Under the pieces are notes generated by a model. The model made no database searches. It was not told the DNA's origin and saw only the letters and a program-made list of their open reading frames with translations. The translations under genes and the position numbers were made by a program. Positions 8,532 through 17,058 of a stretch of DNA of 64,000 nucleotides are shown here, piece after piece. Every line of letters starts with the position of its first letter. The stretch's first letter is position 1. Where the stretch lies: contig NZ_OAOQ01000005.1 in the NCBI RefSeq assembly GCF_900207575.1, positions 62,001-126,000 on the forward strand, given 5' to 3'. Source of the stretch: Cereibacter ovatus (lineage in GTDB: Bacteria; Pseudomonadota; Alphaproteobacteria; Rhodobacterales; Rhodobacteraceae).

Positions 8532-8856
8532 GTCACCCCTGCCCAATCATGAACGATATCCGGAATGCCACGGGACGCGCCATCCGCGGAATCTCTCAAT
8601 TCGGCTGCCCTGACGGCATGCCCTGACAGGTTTTCATCCGGAATGTCGAAAGATCATGCCATCAATTCGAAAGAATGGGCCGGGCCAGCCGCCGGGTGCG
8701 GTCCTGACGGGGGCCTGATGGGGCCGCCATCGGGTGGTTTGCAAGACCGCCTTTGGGCGTGGGGTGTGGTGCCGCGATCTGTCAGGCGGCGGGCCTTGCC
8801 GGCCCCGGCCCGTTACCGGGTCCGGCGCGCTTGCCGGTGCGCCGCACGGGTGGCCG
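8532..8856. other. Intergenic region, nothing recognised
   Basis: This 325-base stretch lies between the start of the GGDEF-EAL gene and the end of the next minus-strand gene. I see no credible coding frame with a ribosome binding site, no RNA gene and no strong repeat. The part nearest 8540-8650 is somewhat less GC-rich and probably contains the GGDEF-EAL promoter. Confidence 0.4.
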
Positions 8857-9171
8857 TCAATGCGTGCCGTGGCCTGCCACGCGGGCCGAGACTTCCTGCA
8901 AGCCATGGACCAGCGAAACGCCCATGACGCCGTGATAGATGATCGATGCCCCGAGGACGTGGAAGAAATAGATCCAGCCGCCCGAGATCCCGGCCGCCAC
9001 GGTCACCACCAAGGATGCCACCGCCGATACGAAAAGCGCCAGCAGGATCGCGCGACCGTTCGGGCCAAGCCTGCGGGCGACAATGGCGCGGCGTTCAAGC
9101 TCGGTCGCGCCAAGCAGCAGGGCCAACGAAAAGCCGAAGGACAGTGCAAGGAACTGGAACAACTCGAACAT
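8857..9171 (-). CDS. Small membrane protein of unknown function
   Basis: A 104-residue hydrophobic protein with about three membrane helices: LFQFLALSFGFSLALLLGA near the N-terminus, then AILLALFVSAVASLVVTVAAG and WIYFFHVLGASIIYHGVMGV. A histidine-ended tail follows. I do not recognise the family. The ATG at 9171 is the most natural start because the first helix begins there, but the GAAAGG just before it is unusually close; an upstream in-frame start cannot be excluded. Its upstream region carries a duplicated motif shared with the divergent gene at 9420. Confidence 0.6.
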   Translation of the reverse strand: MFELFQFLALSFGFSLALLLGATELERRAIVARRLGPNGRAILLALFVSAVASLVVTVAAGISGGWIYFFHVLGASIIYHGVMGVSLVHGLQEVSARVAGHGTH

Positions 9172-9243
9172 CCTTTCGCGTTGCGACCGGCGCGGGGTGC
9201 CGGTTTCCACCGGACTTGCATTACCAGCCCGATAACTCCCCCA

Positions 9244-9338
9244 CAATGAGGCAGAATATCCGTGGGGATGCAACAGCATCCGCTTGATCGGGGCATTTGG
9301 GCCGCGATCGACCCCGCAATGAGCCAGAATATCCCGGG
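9244..9338. repeat. Direct repeat CAATGAGnCAGAATATCC, two copies 73 bp apart
   Basis: CAATGAGGCAGAATATCC begins at 9244 and CAATGAGCCAGAATATCC at 9317; after these 18 bases both continue with similar G-rich sequence. Between them is a small hairpin, GGATGC-AACA-GCATCC, at 9266-9281. The copies lie in the region between two divergent small membrane-protein genes, so they may be regulator binding sites. Confidence 0.5.
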
Positions 9339-9419
9339 CGCAACGGCGCCGTCCGTTCCCGTTCGGGCTGCTGCCAGCTTTCTCTGCAACCACGCGCGGA
9401 CAAGAAGGAACGAAGCCCC

Positions 9420-9686
9420 ATGTCATGGCCAGCCCGCCCGGATGGCCAGACGCATCAGGCCGCACCCGGCCCGCCTTTCAGCCGTTCAGGGGAACCCTTG
9501 CGGTCGCGGGGTGTTTCGATGCTGGCCGACAATGGCGCCTTCTGGCGGCGGGCGGTCGGGATCTTTGGCCCGGGCGTCGCGCTTGTGGTGTTCGGGGCTG
9601 CGTTCTGGGTGCTGACGGGTCTTGTCGTGGGTCTGCGGGCCGTGGGGCCGCTGCACCGGCCGGATGCGGGCCTTCCCTCTGCATGA
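9420..9686 (+). CDS. Possible small single-pass membrane protein
   Basis: An 88-residue frame starting at ATG 9420, with AAGGAA about ten bases upstream. The first half is proline-rich and polar; from residue 47 a single long hydrophobic helix (AVGIFGPGVALVVFGAAFWV and onward) could span the membrane. An internal ATG at 9521 minus 2 (position 9519) would give a 55-residue version containing only the helix. No family is recognised. The hydrophobic segment and ribosome binding site make it more than a chance frame, but it remains doubtful. Confidence 0.4.
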   Translation: MSWPARPDGQTHQAAPGPPFSRSGEPLRSRGVSMLADNGAFWRRAVGIFGPGVALVVFGAAFWVLTGLVVGLRAVGPLHRPDAGLPSA

Positions 9687-9962
9687 CCGGGTGATGGATG
9701 TCATCGAGGTGCTGGTGACAGTCACCCTGCTTCCCCGTGAGATCTCGGGCGGTCTGATGGATCGTGACAGCGAAGGCCAAGGCGCGTGCGGCACGGCAGA
9801 ACCCTGGCGCGGCGGTTCGATGGCCCGCCATGTCCGGGGCGGTTCGTCTCGCCCGACCCGGACCGCCGGCAAAAGGGCTTCGTTCGGCCCGGATGCTTGC
9901 CCGGCCGGCGCATTGGCCGATGAGGAATGCGACATTCCCCGCTGCCGATCAGGCGGCAGGGG

Positions 9963-10304
9963 TCAGTCCGAGACCTTCTTCACGAATTGCGATTTCAGGC
10001 CGATCTGGCCAATCCCGGGGATCTTGCAATCGATGTCGTGGTCGCCGGCCACCAGCCGGATGCCGCGAACCTTGGTGCCGACCTTGATCACCGAGGACGA
10101 TCCCTTCAGCTTCAGATCCTTGATCACCGTCACGGTGTCGCCGTCCGCAAGCACATTGCCCAGACTGTCCCGCACGGCGGCGCCGGTTTCGGCCCCTGCC
10201 TCGGGGGACCATTCATGCCCGCATTCAGGGCAGGTAAGCAGGGCGTCCGCCTGATAGGTGAAGGCGGAATGGCATTCGGGGCACGGGGGCAGGGTCTCGG
10301 TCAT
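9963..10304 (-). CDS. PhnA/YjdM-family zinc-ribbon protein
   Basis: A 113-residue protein with an N-terminal zinc ribbon, CPECHSAFTYQADALLTCPE followed by CGHEW, and a C-terminal domain containing GDTVTVIKDLKLKGSSSVIK, both typical of the PhnA (YjdM) family. Despite the historical name, members are not required for phosphonate breakdown and their role is unclear. The ATG at 10304 is chosen because the conserved zinc ribbon starts shortly after it; the ribosome binding site is weak. No phosphonate genes are nearby. Confidence 0.9.
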   Translation of the reverse strand: MTETLPPCPECHSAFTYQADALLTCPECGHEWSPEAGAETGAAVRDSLGNVLADGDTVTVIKDLKLKGSSSVIKVGTKVRGIRLVAGDHDIDCKIPGIGQIGLKSQFVKKVSD

Positions 10305-10569
10305 GCCCCGCCCATAGCCTGAAACCCGGCCGCGCACCAGAACGAGATCGTCGCGCCTTGGTGGCACTGTGGCCATTCGGGGCCTCCTCTGGCCAAAGCT
10401 GGCCGCCCCCGTTGCAGCGGACGGTGCCCCCCGTGGCTGCCGGCAGGCAGACCGGCATCAGACGGTAGGGCGCGGCCTGCACGCGGAATGTGGCCGGACA
10501 GGGCCGATCCCGGCAAGGTCGCAGGCGTCAGGCAAGGCCACCGCAGCGGGTGGCCAAGCGATCAGCCGG

Positions 10570-11436
10570 CTAGAACCACTGTCCCGGCTCCATCAGGCCC
10601 AGATCCATCAGTTGCTGCGACGTCCATTCGAACGGGACCGAATTGCGCCAGCGAAAGCTGGCGATGTCATAACGCGACCCGGGATTGGTTTTCAGCGCCT
10701 TCGCCGTGCGGAACGAACAGATCGCGGTGGTGATGTTGTGATGCCACGGGCAGGCGTAGGTGTTCAGTTCCTCGTCGGTGAAGGTGTAATCGGGCCGCAG
10801 CACAAGCCCCGGCTTCGCGCGAAACAACGCGATCCTGTCGATCTTGCGCCGGGATTCGGGGATGTGTTCCTCGAACCGCCAGCGCAGGCCGCCGAAGAAA
10901 TCCAGTTGCCGGTCCTTCGGCTGACCATGGTTCAGCGGATCGGGGCGGCCAAGCGCGTAATAGCCGGAACGGTCCAGCATCGCATGCGACAGCGAGACCG
11001 CATCGGGGAAGCGATCCAGATCGCTGGCGTAAAGGTCGATGACATAAGACAGCACCGCCTCGCGGCGTTCTTCTGCGTGGAAGGCCAGCATCTCGGCGAT
11101 GCTGCGGGTTTCGCAGAACGGGTGGAACAGGAATTCGGCGTTGTAGCAGTAGTAAAGCCACTGGCCCGGCGCCGCGGGGATCAGCCGGTTCACCGCCCCC
11201 ACCAGCGCGTCGGGGGCAAAGATGTCGTGGTCGATCCGGTGCAGGCCGTCGTCCGGCCCTTGCAGGATCAGGTCGGGATGGGCCAGCAGCACAATGGCGC
11301 GGAATCCGGCGCGGGCGTGATGGTCAAGGGTCGCGCGCAGCTCGGCCTCGTCCTCGGCCATGATGACGGCGATGGGCCCCTGCGCCAGCGCCGCCCTGCC
11401 GCGCGACAGGAAATCCTCAAGGCTGGGGTAACGCAT
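10570..11436 (-). CDS. Putative glycosyltransferase-like protein (GT2-type)
   Basis: A 288-residue soluble protein. The opening section, [23 protein letters not shown] then AIVLLAHPD, looks like the first beta-alpha units of a GT-A glycosyltransferase of the DUF23/GT92 or 'glycosyl transferase family 2' type often found in Rhodobacterales; HRIDHDIF could provide an acidic metal-binding site. The rest ([15 protein letters not shown], ending [16 protein letters not shown]) is rich in aromatics and matches no motif I can name. The ATG at 11436 follows AGAGGA. It is divergently transcribed from miaB. The assignment to glycosyl transfer is tentative. Confidence 0.55.
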   Translation of the reverse strand: MRYPSLEDFLSRGRAALAQGPIAVIMAEDEAELRATLDHHARAGFRAIVLLAHPDLILQGPDDGLHRIDHDIFAPDALVGAVNRLIPAAPGQWLYYCYNAEFLFHPFCETRSIAEMLAFHAEERREAVLSYVIDLYASDLDRFPDAVSLSHAMLDRSGYYALGRPDPLNHGQPKDRQLDFFGGLRWRFEEHIPESRRKIDRIALFRAKPGLVLRPDYTFTDEELNTYACPWHHNITTAICSFRTAKALKTNPGSRYDIASFRWRNSVPFEWTSQQLMDLGLMEPGQWF

Positions 11437-11543
11437 CCTTGTCCTCTTTCGGTCCACCGGCAGCTTTCCCAGCCGCCCCGCCGGATTGCAAGCCCCCTGC
11501 GATTCCGGTTAAGACGCCGCCTTACCGCAAGGGGGCCCGCGCC

Positions 11544-12854
11544 ATGTCCGACACCCGCAAGCTTTTCATCAAGACCTACGGCTGCCAGATGAACGTCTAT
11601 GACAGCGAGCGGATGGCCGAGGCGCTTGGCGCGCAGGGCTATGTTCTGACCGAGGTCGCCGAGGATGCGGACATGGTGCTGCTGAACACCTGCCACATCC
11701 GCGAGAAGGCCGCCGAAAAGGTCTATTCCGACCTTGGCCGGCTGAAGCCGCTGAAAGCCGCAAAGCCCGATCTGAAGATCGGCGTGGCGGGCTGCGTGGC
11801 ACAGGCCGAGGGCGACGAGATTCTGCGCCGGATGCCGCTGGTCGATCTGGTGGTGGGGCCGCAAAGCTATCACCGCCTGCCCGAGATGCTGGCGCGCACC
11901 GAAGGCGGCGCCCGCGTCGTCGATACCGAATTCCCCCCCGAGGACAAGTTCGACCACCTGCCCGAACGTAAGGCGATGCGCGGCCCCTCGGCGTTTCTGA
12001 CCGTGCAGGAAGGCTGTGACAAGTTCTGCGCCTTCTGTGTGGTGCCCTATACCCGCGGCGCCGAGGTCAGCCGCCCCTTCGCCCGCCTGACGGCCGAGGC
12101 GCGCGGGCTGGTGGACCGGGGCGTGCGCGAGATCACGCTTCTGGGCCAGAACGTCAACGCATGGCGCAACGACGGCAAGGGTCTGGGCGATCTGATCCGC
12201 GAATTGGCCCGGATCGAGGGGCTGGCGCGCATCCGCTATACCACCTCGCATCCCAACGACATGGCCGAGGATCTGATCGAGGCGCACGGGACAGAGCCGA
12301 AGCTGATGCCCTATCTGCATCTGCCGGTGCAGTCGGGGTCCGACCGCATCCTGAAGGCGATGAACCGCAAGCACAGCGCAAGGGATTATCTGCGTCTGGT
12401 CGACCGCATCCGTGCCGCGCGGCCGGATATTCTTCTCACATCGGATTTCATCGTGGGCTTCCCCGGCGAGACCGAGGCGGATTTTCAGGCGACGCTGGAT
12501 CTGATCCGGGCGGTGGGATTCGGGGCGGCCTTCTCGTTCAAGTATTCCGCGCGGCCGGGCACGCCTGCCGCCGAAAAGCCCGAACTGCCGGCCGAGGTGT
12601 CCGACGCGCGGCTTCAGACGCTTCAGGCGCTGATCGCTACGCAGCAGCGCGCCGCGCAAGAGGCGATGATCGGCCGCGAGGTCGGCGTGCTTTACGAAAA
12701 GCCCGGCCGGTTGCCGGGGCAGATGGTGGGCAAGTCCGACCATCTGCACGCCGTCCATGTGGCCGATCCCACGGCGAAGGTGGGCGATCTGGTGCGGGTG
12801 CGCATCACCGCCAGCGCACCCAATTCGCTGGCGGGCGAGCGGCTGGCGGACTAG
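11544..12854 (+). CDS. miaB: tRNA-2-methylthio-N6-dimethylallyladenosine synthase MiaB
   Basis: A 436-residue radical-SAM methylthiotransferase that adds the 2-methylthio group to i6A37 in tRNA. The N-terminal UPF0004 domain shows the three cluster cysteines in [17 protein letters not shown] and GCVAQAEG. The radical-SAM cluster motif is CDKFCAFC with PYTRG following, and a C-terminal TRAM-like region ([15 protein letters not shown]) completes the family layout. Length and order match MiaB. The frame is open further upstream, but ATG 11544 starts directly before the conserved [13 protein letters not shown] hairpin terminator follows and phoH begins soon after, a common gene order in this group. 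Confidence 0.97.
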   Translation: MSDTRKLFIKTYGCQMNVYDSERMAEALGAQGYVLTEVAEDADMVLLNTCHIREKAAEKVYSDLGRLKPLKAAKPDLKIGVAGCVAQAEGDEILRRMPLVDLVVGPQSYHRLPEMLARTEGGARVVDTEFPPEDKFDHLPERKAMRGPSAFLTVQEGCDKFCAFCVVPYTRGAEVSRPFARLTAEARGLVDRGVREITLLGQNVNAWRNDGKGLGDLIRELARIEGLARIRYTTSHPNDMAEDLIEAHGTEPKLMPYLHLPVQSGSDRILKAMNRKHSARDYLRLVDRIRAARPDILLTSDFIVGFPGETEADFQATLDLIRAVGFGAAFSFKYSARPGTPAAEKPELPAEVSDARLQTLQALIATQQRAAQEAMIGREVGVLYEKPGRLPGQMVGKSDHLHAVHVADPTAKVGDLVRVRITASAPNSLAGERLAD

Positions 12855-12875
12855 GGCCGCGATCAACCGGAAACA

Positions 12876-12903
12876 GGGCCGCGGCGCCGTCCGCGGCCTT
12901 GTT
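12876..12903 (+). terminator. Terminator after miaB
   Basis: GGCCGCGG (12877-12884) pairs with CCGCGGCC (12891-12898) over a 6-base loop, followed by TTGTT. This is a plausible intrinsic terminator separating miaB from phoH. Confidence 0.65.
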
Positions 12904-13025
12904 CATGGCTTGCGTCTTTCCTGTGCAGGGTCACAAGAATTTGTGTTCCCGTCACCAAAAATCTTGCCTTGGGGCGCTGGCGGCCCCACTCTTTACCCAT
13001 AGCCCTCCAGCACAAGGAGATGTCG

Positions 13026-14039
13026 TTGGGCATCAGCGCGCTGACCCCCCCGAGTCCGTCCGAGGATGTCGTGGAAACGACCCTCGAGTTTCCTGACAAC
13101 CGTCTGCTCATTGATCTGTGCGGCGAATATGACCGCAACCTTGCCCAGATCGAACATCAGATGGGTGTGCATATCCTGCGCCGGGGCAACCGGCTGGCGG
13201 TGATCGGCGACAGGGAGGCACGGGATCAGGCGGCATCCGTGCTGCGCGGGCTGTATTCGCGGCTGGAAGCGGGCAGGGGTGTGGTCGCCGGCGACGTCGA
13301 CGGCGCGATCCGGATGGGCCGCCCCGCCCCCGATGCCGCGCAGGGCGAGCAGATCGAACTTTTCACCCCGGGAAAATACGAGATCCGCACCCGCAAGAAG
13401 CCGGTCGAGCCGCGCACCGAGGCGCAGAAGGCCTATGTCGCCAATCTGTTCGATCACGAACTGGCGTTCGGTATTGGCCCTGCGGGCACCGGCAAGACCT
13501 ATCTGGCGGTGGCGGTGGGGGTAACCATGCTGATCGGCGGCATGGTCGACCGGATCATCCTGTCGCGCCCCGCAGTCGAGGCGGGCGAGCGGCTGGGCTT
13601 CCTGCCCGGCGACATGAAGGAAAAGATCGATCCCTACATGCAGCCGCTTTACGATGCGCTGAACGACTTCCTGCCGCAAAAGCAGTTGCAGAAGCTGATG
13701 GAGGAAAAGCGGATCGAGATCGCGCCCTTGGCCTTCATGCGGGGGCGGACGCTGTCGAACGCCTTTGTCGTGCTGGACGAGGCGCAGAACGCCACCACCA
13801 TGCAGATGAAGATGTTCCTGACCCGTCTGGGCGAGGGCAGCCGGATGGTCATCACCGGCGACCGGACCCAGATCGACCTGCCGCGCGGCACGGCCTCGGG
13901 GCTTGCGGATGCGGAACGGGTGCTGAAATCGGTGCGCGGCGTGTCGTTCAACTATTTCACTGCGCGGGATGTGGTGCGCCACCCGCTTGTCGCCCGTATC
14001 ATCGAGGCGTATGAGGCCAGCGATGGAGCCGCTGGTTGA
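13026..14039 (+). CDS. phoH: PhoH-family ATPase
   Basis: About 337 residues of the PhoH (YbeZ-like) family, cytoplasmic ATPases linked to RNA metabolism. A KH-like N-terminal region (QMGVHILRRGNRLAVIGD) precedes the P-loop GPAGTGKTYLA and the Walker B segment FVVLDEAQNAT; VITGDRTQIDLPRG is also conserved. The start needs care: an ATG at 13020 directly abuts AAGGAG (13014-13019), leaving no spacer, whereas TTG 13026 sits an ideal 6 bases away and gives the common LGISAL N-terminus. I prefer the TTG. The gene overlaps ybeY by 17 bases, and corC follows, reproducing the ybeZ-ybeY-corC cluster. Confidence 0.93.
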   Translation: MGISALTPPSPSEDVVETTLEFPDNRLLIDLCGEYDRNLAQIEHQMGVHILRRGNRLAVIGDREARDQAASVLRGLYSRLEAGRGVVAGDVDGAIRMGRPAPDAAQGEQIELFTPGKYEIRTRKKPVEPRTEAQKAYVANLFDHELAFGIGPAGTGKTYLAVAVGVTMLIGGMVDRIILSRPAVEAGERLGFLPGDMKEKIDPYMQPLYDALNDFLPQKQLQKLMEEKRIEIAPLAFMRGRTLSNAFVVLDEAQNATTMQMKMFLTRLGEGSRMVITGDRTQIDLPRGTASGLADAERVLKSVRGVSFNYFTARDVVRHPLVARIIEAYEASDGAAG

Positions 14040-14526
14040 CATAGTCATAGACGACTCGCGCTGGGAGGATGCAGACCTTCCGGCGCTGTCCGCCCGTGCC
14101 GCCGAGGCGACTCTGACGGCGCTTGGCCTTCCCTGCGAGGGCTTCAACCTTGTGGTGATGGGCTGCGACGATGCCCGCATCGCCGAGCTGAACGGCCAGT
14201 TCCGCCAGAAGGGCCAGCCCACCAACGTGCTGTCCTGGCCGTCAGAGGAACGCGCCTCGGACGTCGTGGGCGAGATGCCCGAGCCGCCCGAGCCGGGCGA
14301 GCCCGATGACCCCGAACATCTGGGCGACATCGCCATCGCCTACGAGACCTGCCTGCGCGAAGCCGCCGAGCAGGCAAAGCCCTTCTCGGACCATGTGACA
14401 CATCTTCTTGTTCATGGCATTCTTCATCTTCTGGGCTATGACCACATTGAGGACGCGGATGCCGACCTGATGGAAAGAACCGAGACCCGGATACTTGCGG
14501 GGCTGGGGGTTCCTGACCCATATTGA
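14023..14526 (+). CDS. ybeY: Endoribonuclease YbeY
   Basis: A 167-residue UPF0054 metalloprotein acting in 16S rRNA 3'-end maturation and 70S ribosome quality control. The zinc-binding signature HGILHLLGYDH is intact, with conserved QPTNVLSWP and GDIAIAYE upstream. The ATG at 14023 lies inside the end of phoH, so translation is probably coupled. The MPEPPEPGEPDDPEH insert between these motifs is proline/acid-rich, as in other Rhodobacterales versions. Confidence is high from the metal motif and the gene order. Confidence 0.95.
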   Translation: MEPLVDIVIDDSRWEDADLPALSARAAEATLTALGLPCEGFNLVVMGCDDARIAELNGQFRQKGQPTNVLSWPSEERASDVVGEMPEPPEPGEPDDPEHLGDIAIAYETCLREAAEQAKPFSDHVTHLLVHGILHLLGYDHIEDADADLMERTETRILAGLGVPDPY

Positions 14527-14565
14527 CTGCGCGTCGCACCGGGCGCGACTTTTCGGAAAGGACCG

Positions 14566-15489
14566 ATGGACAGTAGCAGCGACGGGTCTATGGCAGCGCA
14601 AGGCGCGCCAGACCAGACCGAGGACGACCAGGCCGAGACCAGCCCCCGAGGCATTTTCGGCCGGATATTCAGCGCCTTCTCGCCCGATGGTGCGGGCGCG
14701 GCAGATGGGGCGCATCACGCCCTGACGCCGGCGCAAAGCAGCCTGACACTTCCCGGTATCGGCAACCTGCGCCGCCTGCGCGTGGATGATGTGGCGATTC
14801 CCAAGGTCGAGATTGCGGCCGTTCCGATCGACATCGGCAAGGATGAACTGGTTGCGGTGTTCCGCGAACACGGATTCTCCCGCCTGCCGGTGTACCGCGA
14901 AACGTTGGACCAGCCGGTGGGCCTTGTGCTGCTGAAGGATCTGGCGCTTTTGCACGGGTTCGACGGCACTGCCGAGTTCAACCTGAAATCGATGCTGCGT
15001 CCGCTGCTTTATGCGCCGCCCTCGATGCCCATCGGCGTGCTGCTTCAGAAGATGCAGCGCGAACGGGTGCATATGGCCCTTGTGATCGATGAATATGGCG
15101 GGGTGGATGGCCTTGTCACCATCGAAGACCTGATCGAAACCGTCATCGGCGAGATCGAGGACGAACATGACGAGGCCGAGGGCGCGCTGTGGGTGCTGGA
15201 AAAGCCCGGCGTCTACATGGCCCAGTCACGCGCGCCGCTGGACGAGTTCGAATCCGAGATCGGCCTGCGCCTGCGCCGCGACGAGGAAGACGAGGAAATC
15301 GACACGCTGGGCGGTCTGGTGTTTCTGCGCTCGGGTCGGGTTCCGGTGCGCGGCGAGATCGTTCCCCATGAAAGCGGGGCCGAGTTCGAGGTGATCGACG
15401 CCGATCCGCGCCGGTTGAAACGGCTGCGGGTGCGCCTGCCGGGCCATGGCACCAGCGGCAAGCCGGCGATGGCGAAAGCGGCCGAGTGA
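14566..15489 (+). CDS. CorC/HlyC-family CBS-domain protein
   Basis: A 307-residue soluble protein with paired CBS domains (roughly residues 75-200; for example FSRLPVYRETLDQPVGLVL and ALVIDEYGGVDGLVTIEDLI) and a C-terminal CorC/HlyC transporter-associated domain (from about 215, with GLRLRRDEEDEEIDTLGG). It lacks the membrane DUF21 part, as does CorC. The family is linked to magnesium/cobalt homeostasis. The first 60 residues are acidic and variable. AAGGA precedes the ATG, and the gene follows ybeY by 39 bases in the same transcription unit. Confidence 0.9.
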   Translation: MDSSSDGSMAAQGAPDQTEDDQAETSPRGIFGRIFSAFSPDGAGAADGAHHALTPAQSSLTLPGIGNLRRLRVDDVAIPKVEIAAVPIDIGKDELVAVFREHGFSRLPVYRETLDQPVGLVLLKDLALLHGFDGTAEFNLKSMLRPLLYAPPSMPIGVLLQKMQRERVHMALVIDEYGGVDGLVTIEDLIETVIGEIEDEHDEAEGALWVLEKPGVYMAQSRAPLDEFESEIGLRLRRDEEDEEIDTLGGLVFLRSGRVPVRGEIVPHESGAEFEVIDADPRRLKRLRVRLPGHGTSGKPAMAKAAE

Positions 15490-15507
15490 CCCCGGCCGCC
15501 GCACGCC

Positions 15508-16611
15508 TTATTTCGGCGGCAACCGCCAGCTTTGCCCGGGCCTGAGCGTTTCGCGCCAGGCCCGGCCATCCTGCGGCTGATCGGCAAGCGTGGCCTGCAC
15601 GTCGCGGATCACCTCGTCGCGCAGCCGGTAATACTGGTGGCGGCCATGCGTCAGCGCGGTTTCACTGACCTGCCGGCAGTCGATGGCAAAGACGCGCTCG
15701 CCAACCTGATCAAGGTTCTGTGGCCCGTCGGCGCCCAGTCGGTCGGGCATCCCCTTGGTGCGGTCGGAAATCGTCAGCGCCACGTCATTGGCGGCGTGAT
15801 AGACAAAGATCCGGTTGGCCAGATCGTCCAGATGCCGCAGCTTCAACGGCACGTCCAGCGCGTCGTTGTCCTCGTCCGCAGCCATCAGGAAGGCGCAATC
15901 CACCACCCGGGCGATCCGCCCGCCGTTCAGTTCCGCGAACTTGCGCAGCGCGTGGCGCAGCGCCCAGTTGCCCATTGAATGGGCCATGACATGCAGCCGC
16001 CGCGTGCATTGCTTCAGCGCCGACTTTTCGGGCACCTGCCCGTCACGCCGGGCGGCCAGCACCACCTTGTGATCCTCTTCGCGCAGCCGGGTCAGGAATT
16101 CGACCAGTCGCATCAGCGCGCGGCCCATGGCAAGGCCCGACGCCTCGGCATCCTCGCGGTCCGAGAAATAATCCCACGCCGGCTGCACCCGGCCGTTCGA
16201 GGGCCAGGAAAACAGCACGACCATCACCTGCTGGGCGGGGGTGGAATAGATCTCTTGCAGCGCCGCCGCGCGGCGGACCGAATCCTCGAAGGTGTTGGCA
16301 AAGCCGGGGATGAAGATGATGACATCCCGATCCGCAGCCTTCAGCGCGACGCGCAGTTCCTCGAACAGTTTCTGCGAGCCAAGCTTGACCCCGTCGGCCT
16401 TGCGGCTGTCCAGAGTTTCGGTGAACAGCCGCGTTGCGCCGACCGACCACTGATCGTCGTCCTTGGGATCGTGGCCGGCAAAGGCGATCTCGGCCTTGCC
16501 GACGCGAAAGATCTGTGGGCCACCGGCATTGAACCGTTCGCCGAAGACGCGCCCGTTGGCCGAGGTTTCGTGTAGGACATTTCTGTTGCTGGCAAAATAG
16601 ATGGTCGCCAT
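15508..16611 (-). CDS. Alpha/beta hydrolase, DUF900 family
   Basis: A 367-residue protein of the DUF900 alpha/beta-hydrolase group. It opens with MATIYFASNRN, the typical first strand, followed by FIPGFANTFEDSVRRAA (oxyanion region) and VVLFSWPSNG. The nucleophile elbow is HVMAHSMGNWALRHAL, with a later acidic segment AADEDND and histidines (HGRHQYYR) available to finish the triad. There is no signal peptide, so it should be cytoplasmic. The ATG at 16611 is preceded by a G-rich site. The substrate is unknown. It converges with corC at short distance. Confidence 0.85.
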   Translation of the reverse strand: MATIYFASNRNVLHETSANGRVFGERFNAGGPQIFRVGKAEIAFAGHDPKDDDQWSVGATRLFTETLDSRKADGVKLGSQKLFEELRVALKAADRDVIIFIPGFANTFEDSVRRAAALQEIYSTPAQQVMVVLFSWPSNGRVQPAWDYFSDREDAEASGLAMGRALMRLVEFLTRLREEDHKVVLAARRDGQVPEKSALKQCTRRLHVMAHSMGNWALRHALRKFAELNGGRIARVVDCAFLMAADEDNDALDVPLKLRHLDDLANRIFVYHAANDVALTISDRTKGMPDRLGADGPQNLDQVGERVFAIDCRQVSETALTHGRHQYYRLRDEVIRDVQATLADQPQDGRAWRETLRPGQSWRLPPK

Positions 16612-17058
16612 CGTCTTACCCCCTAATGACTGGCGCTGCCGGGCGGGTGCCGGGTCGGGATGCAGGGCCGGAAGTGACGCGGCGCCGATCCAGGAAGCGG
16701 CCGTCCGGAAGTGGGCGCAGCATAGCAGAGCCGGCCCGCACCACAAAGCCGGGTTCCCGCTGTGGCCGACCGGGGCAGGTGCCGGTGCGGTGCCTTGCGG
16801 TTGTGCAGGGCCGCAAGCGGCGCGGAGAGATTCAGCCGAATTAGGGCGAATCCCATGCGAAAGGATATTTGCGGCCGGCTTGGGAATGGCGATTATTACG
16901 CATCCTGTTCCGCATATCGTCCATGGGTTGAGTCGTGCCATGCCGCTGATCCTTGCCGAAGCCGGGCTGTCCTTGGCGGCCGCACGGTGGGCTGATGCGG
17001 GGTTCAGGGCCGACACACAGTCCCGCGGACGGAGCGGCACTTCGCAAAGGAACCGGAC
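16612..17058. other. Divergent intergenic region upstream of the RTX glycoside hydrolase
   Basis: This 447-base stretch separates the DUF900 gene and the RTX hydrolase gene, which point away from each other. I find no convincing gene. Around 16840-16920 the DNA becomes relatively AT-rich (for example GGATATTTGCGG and GCGATTATTACGC), which is the likeliest promoter position for the RTX gene. No clear operator was recognised. Confidence 0.4.

Noticed and set aside
9622-10254. 210-codon plus-strand frame
   Set aside because: It overlaps the PhnA/YjdM gene in antisense and has no recognisable domain or ribosome binding site.
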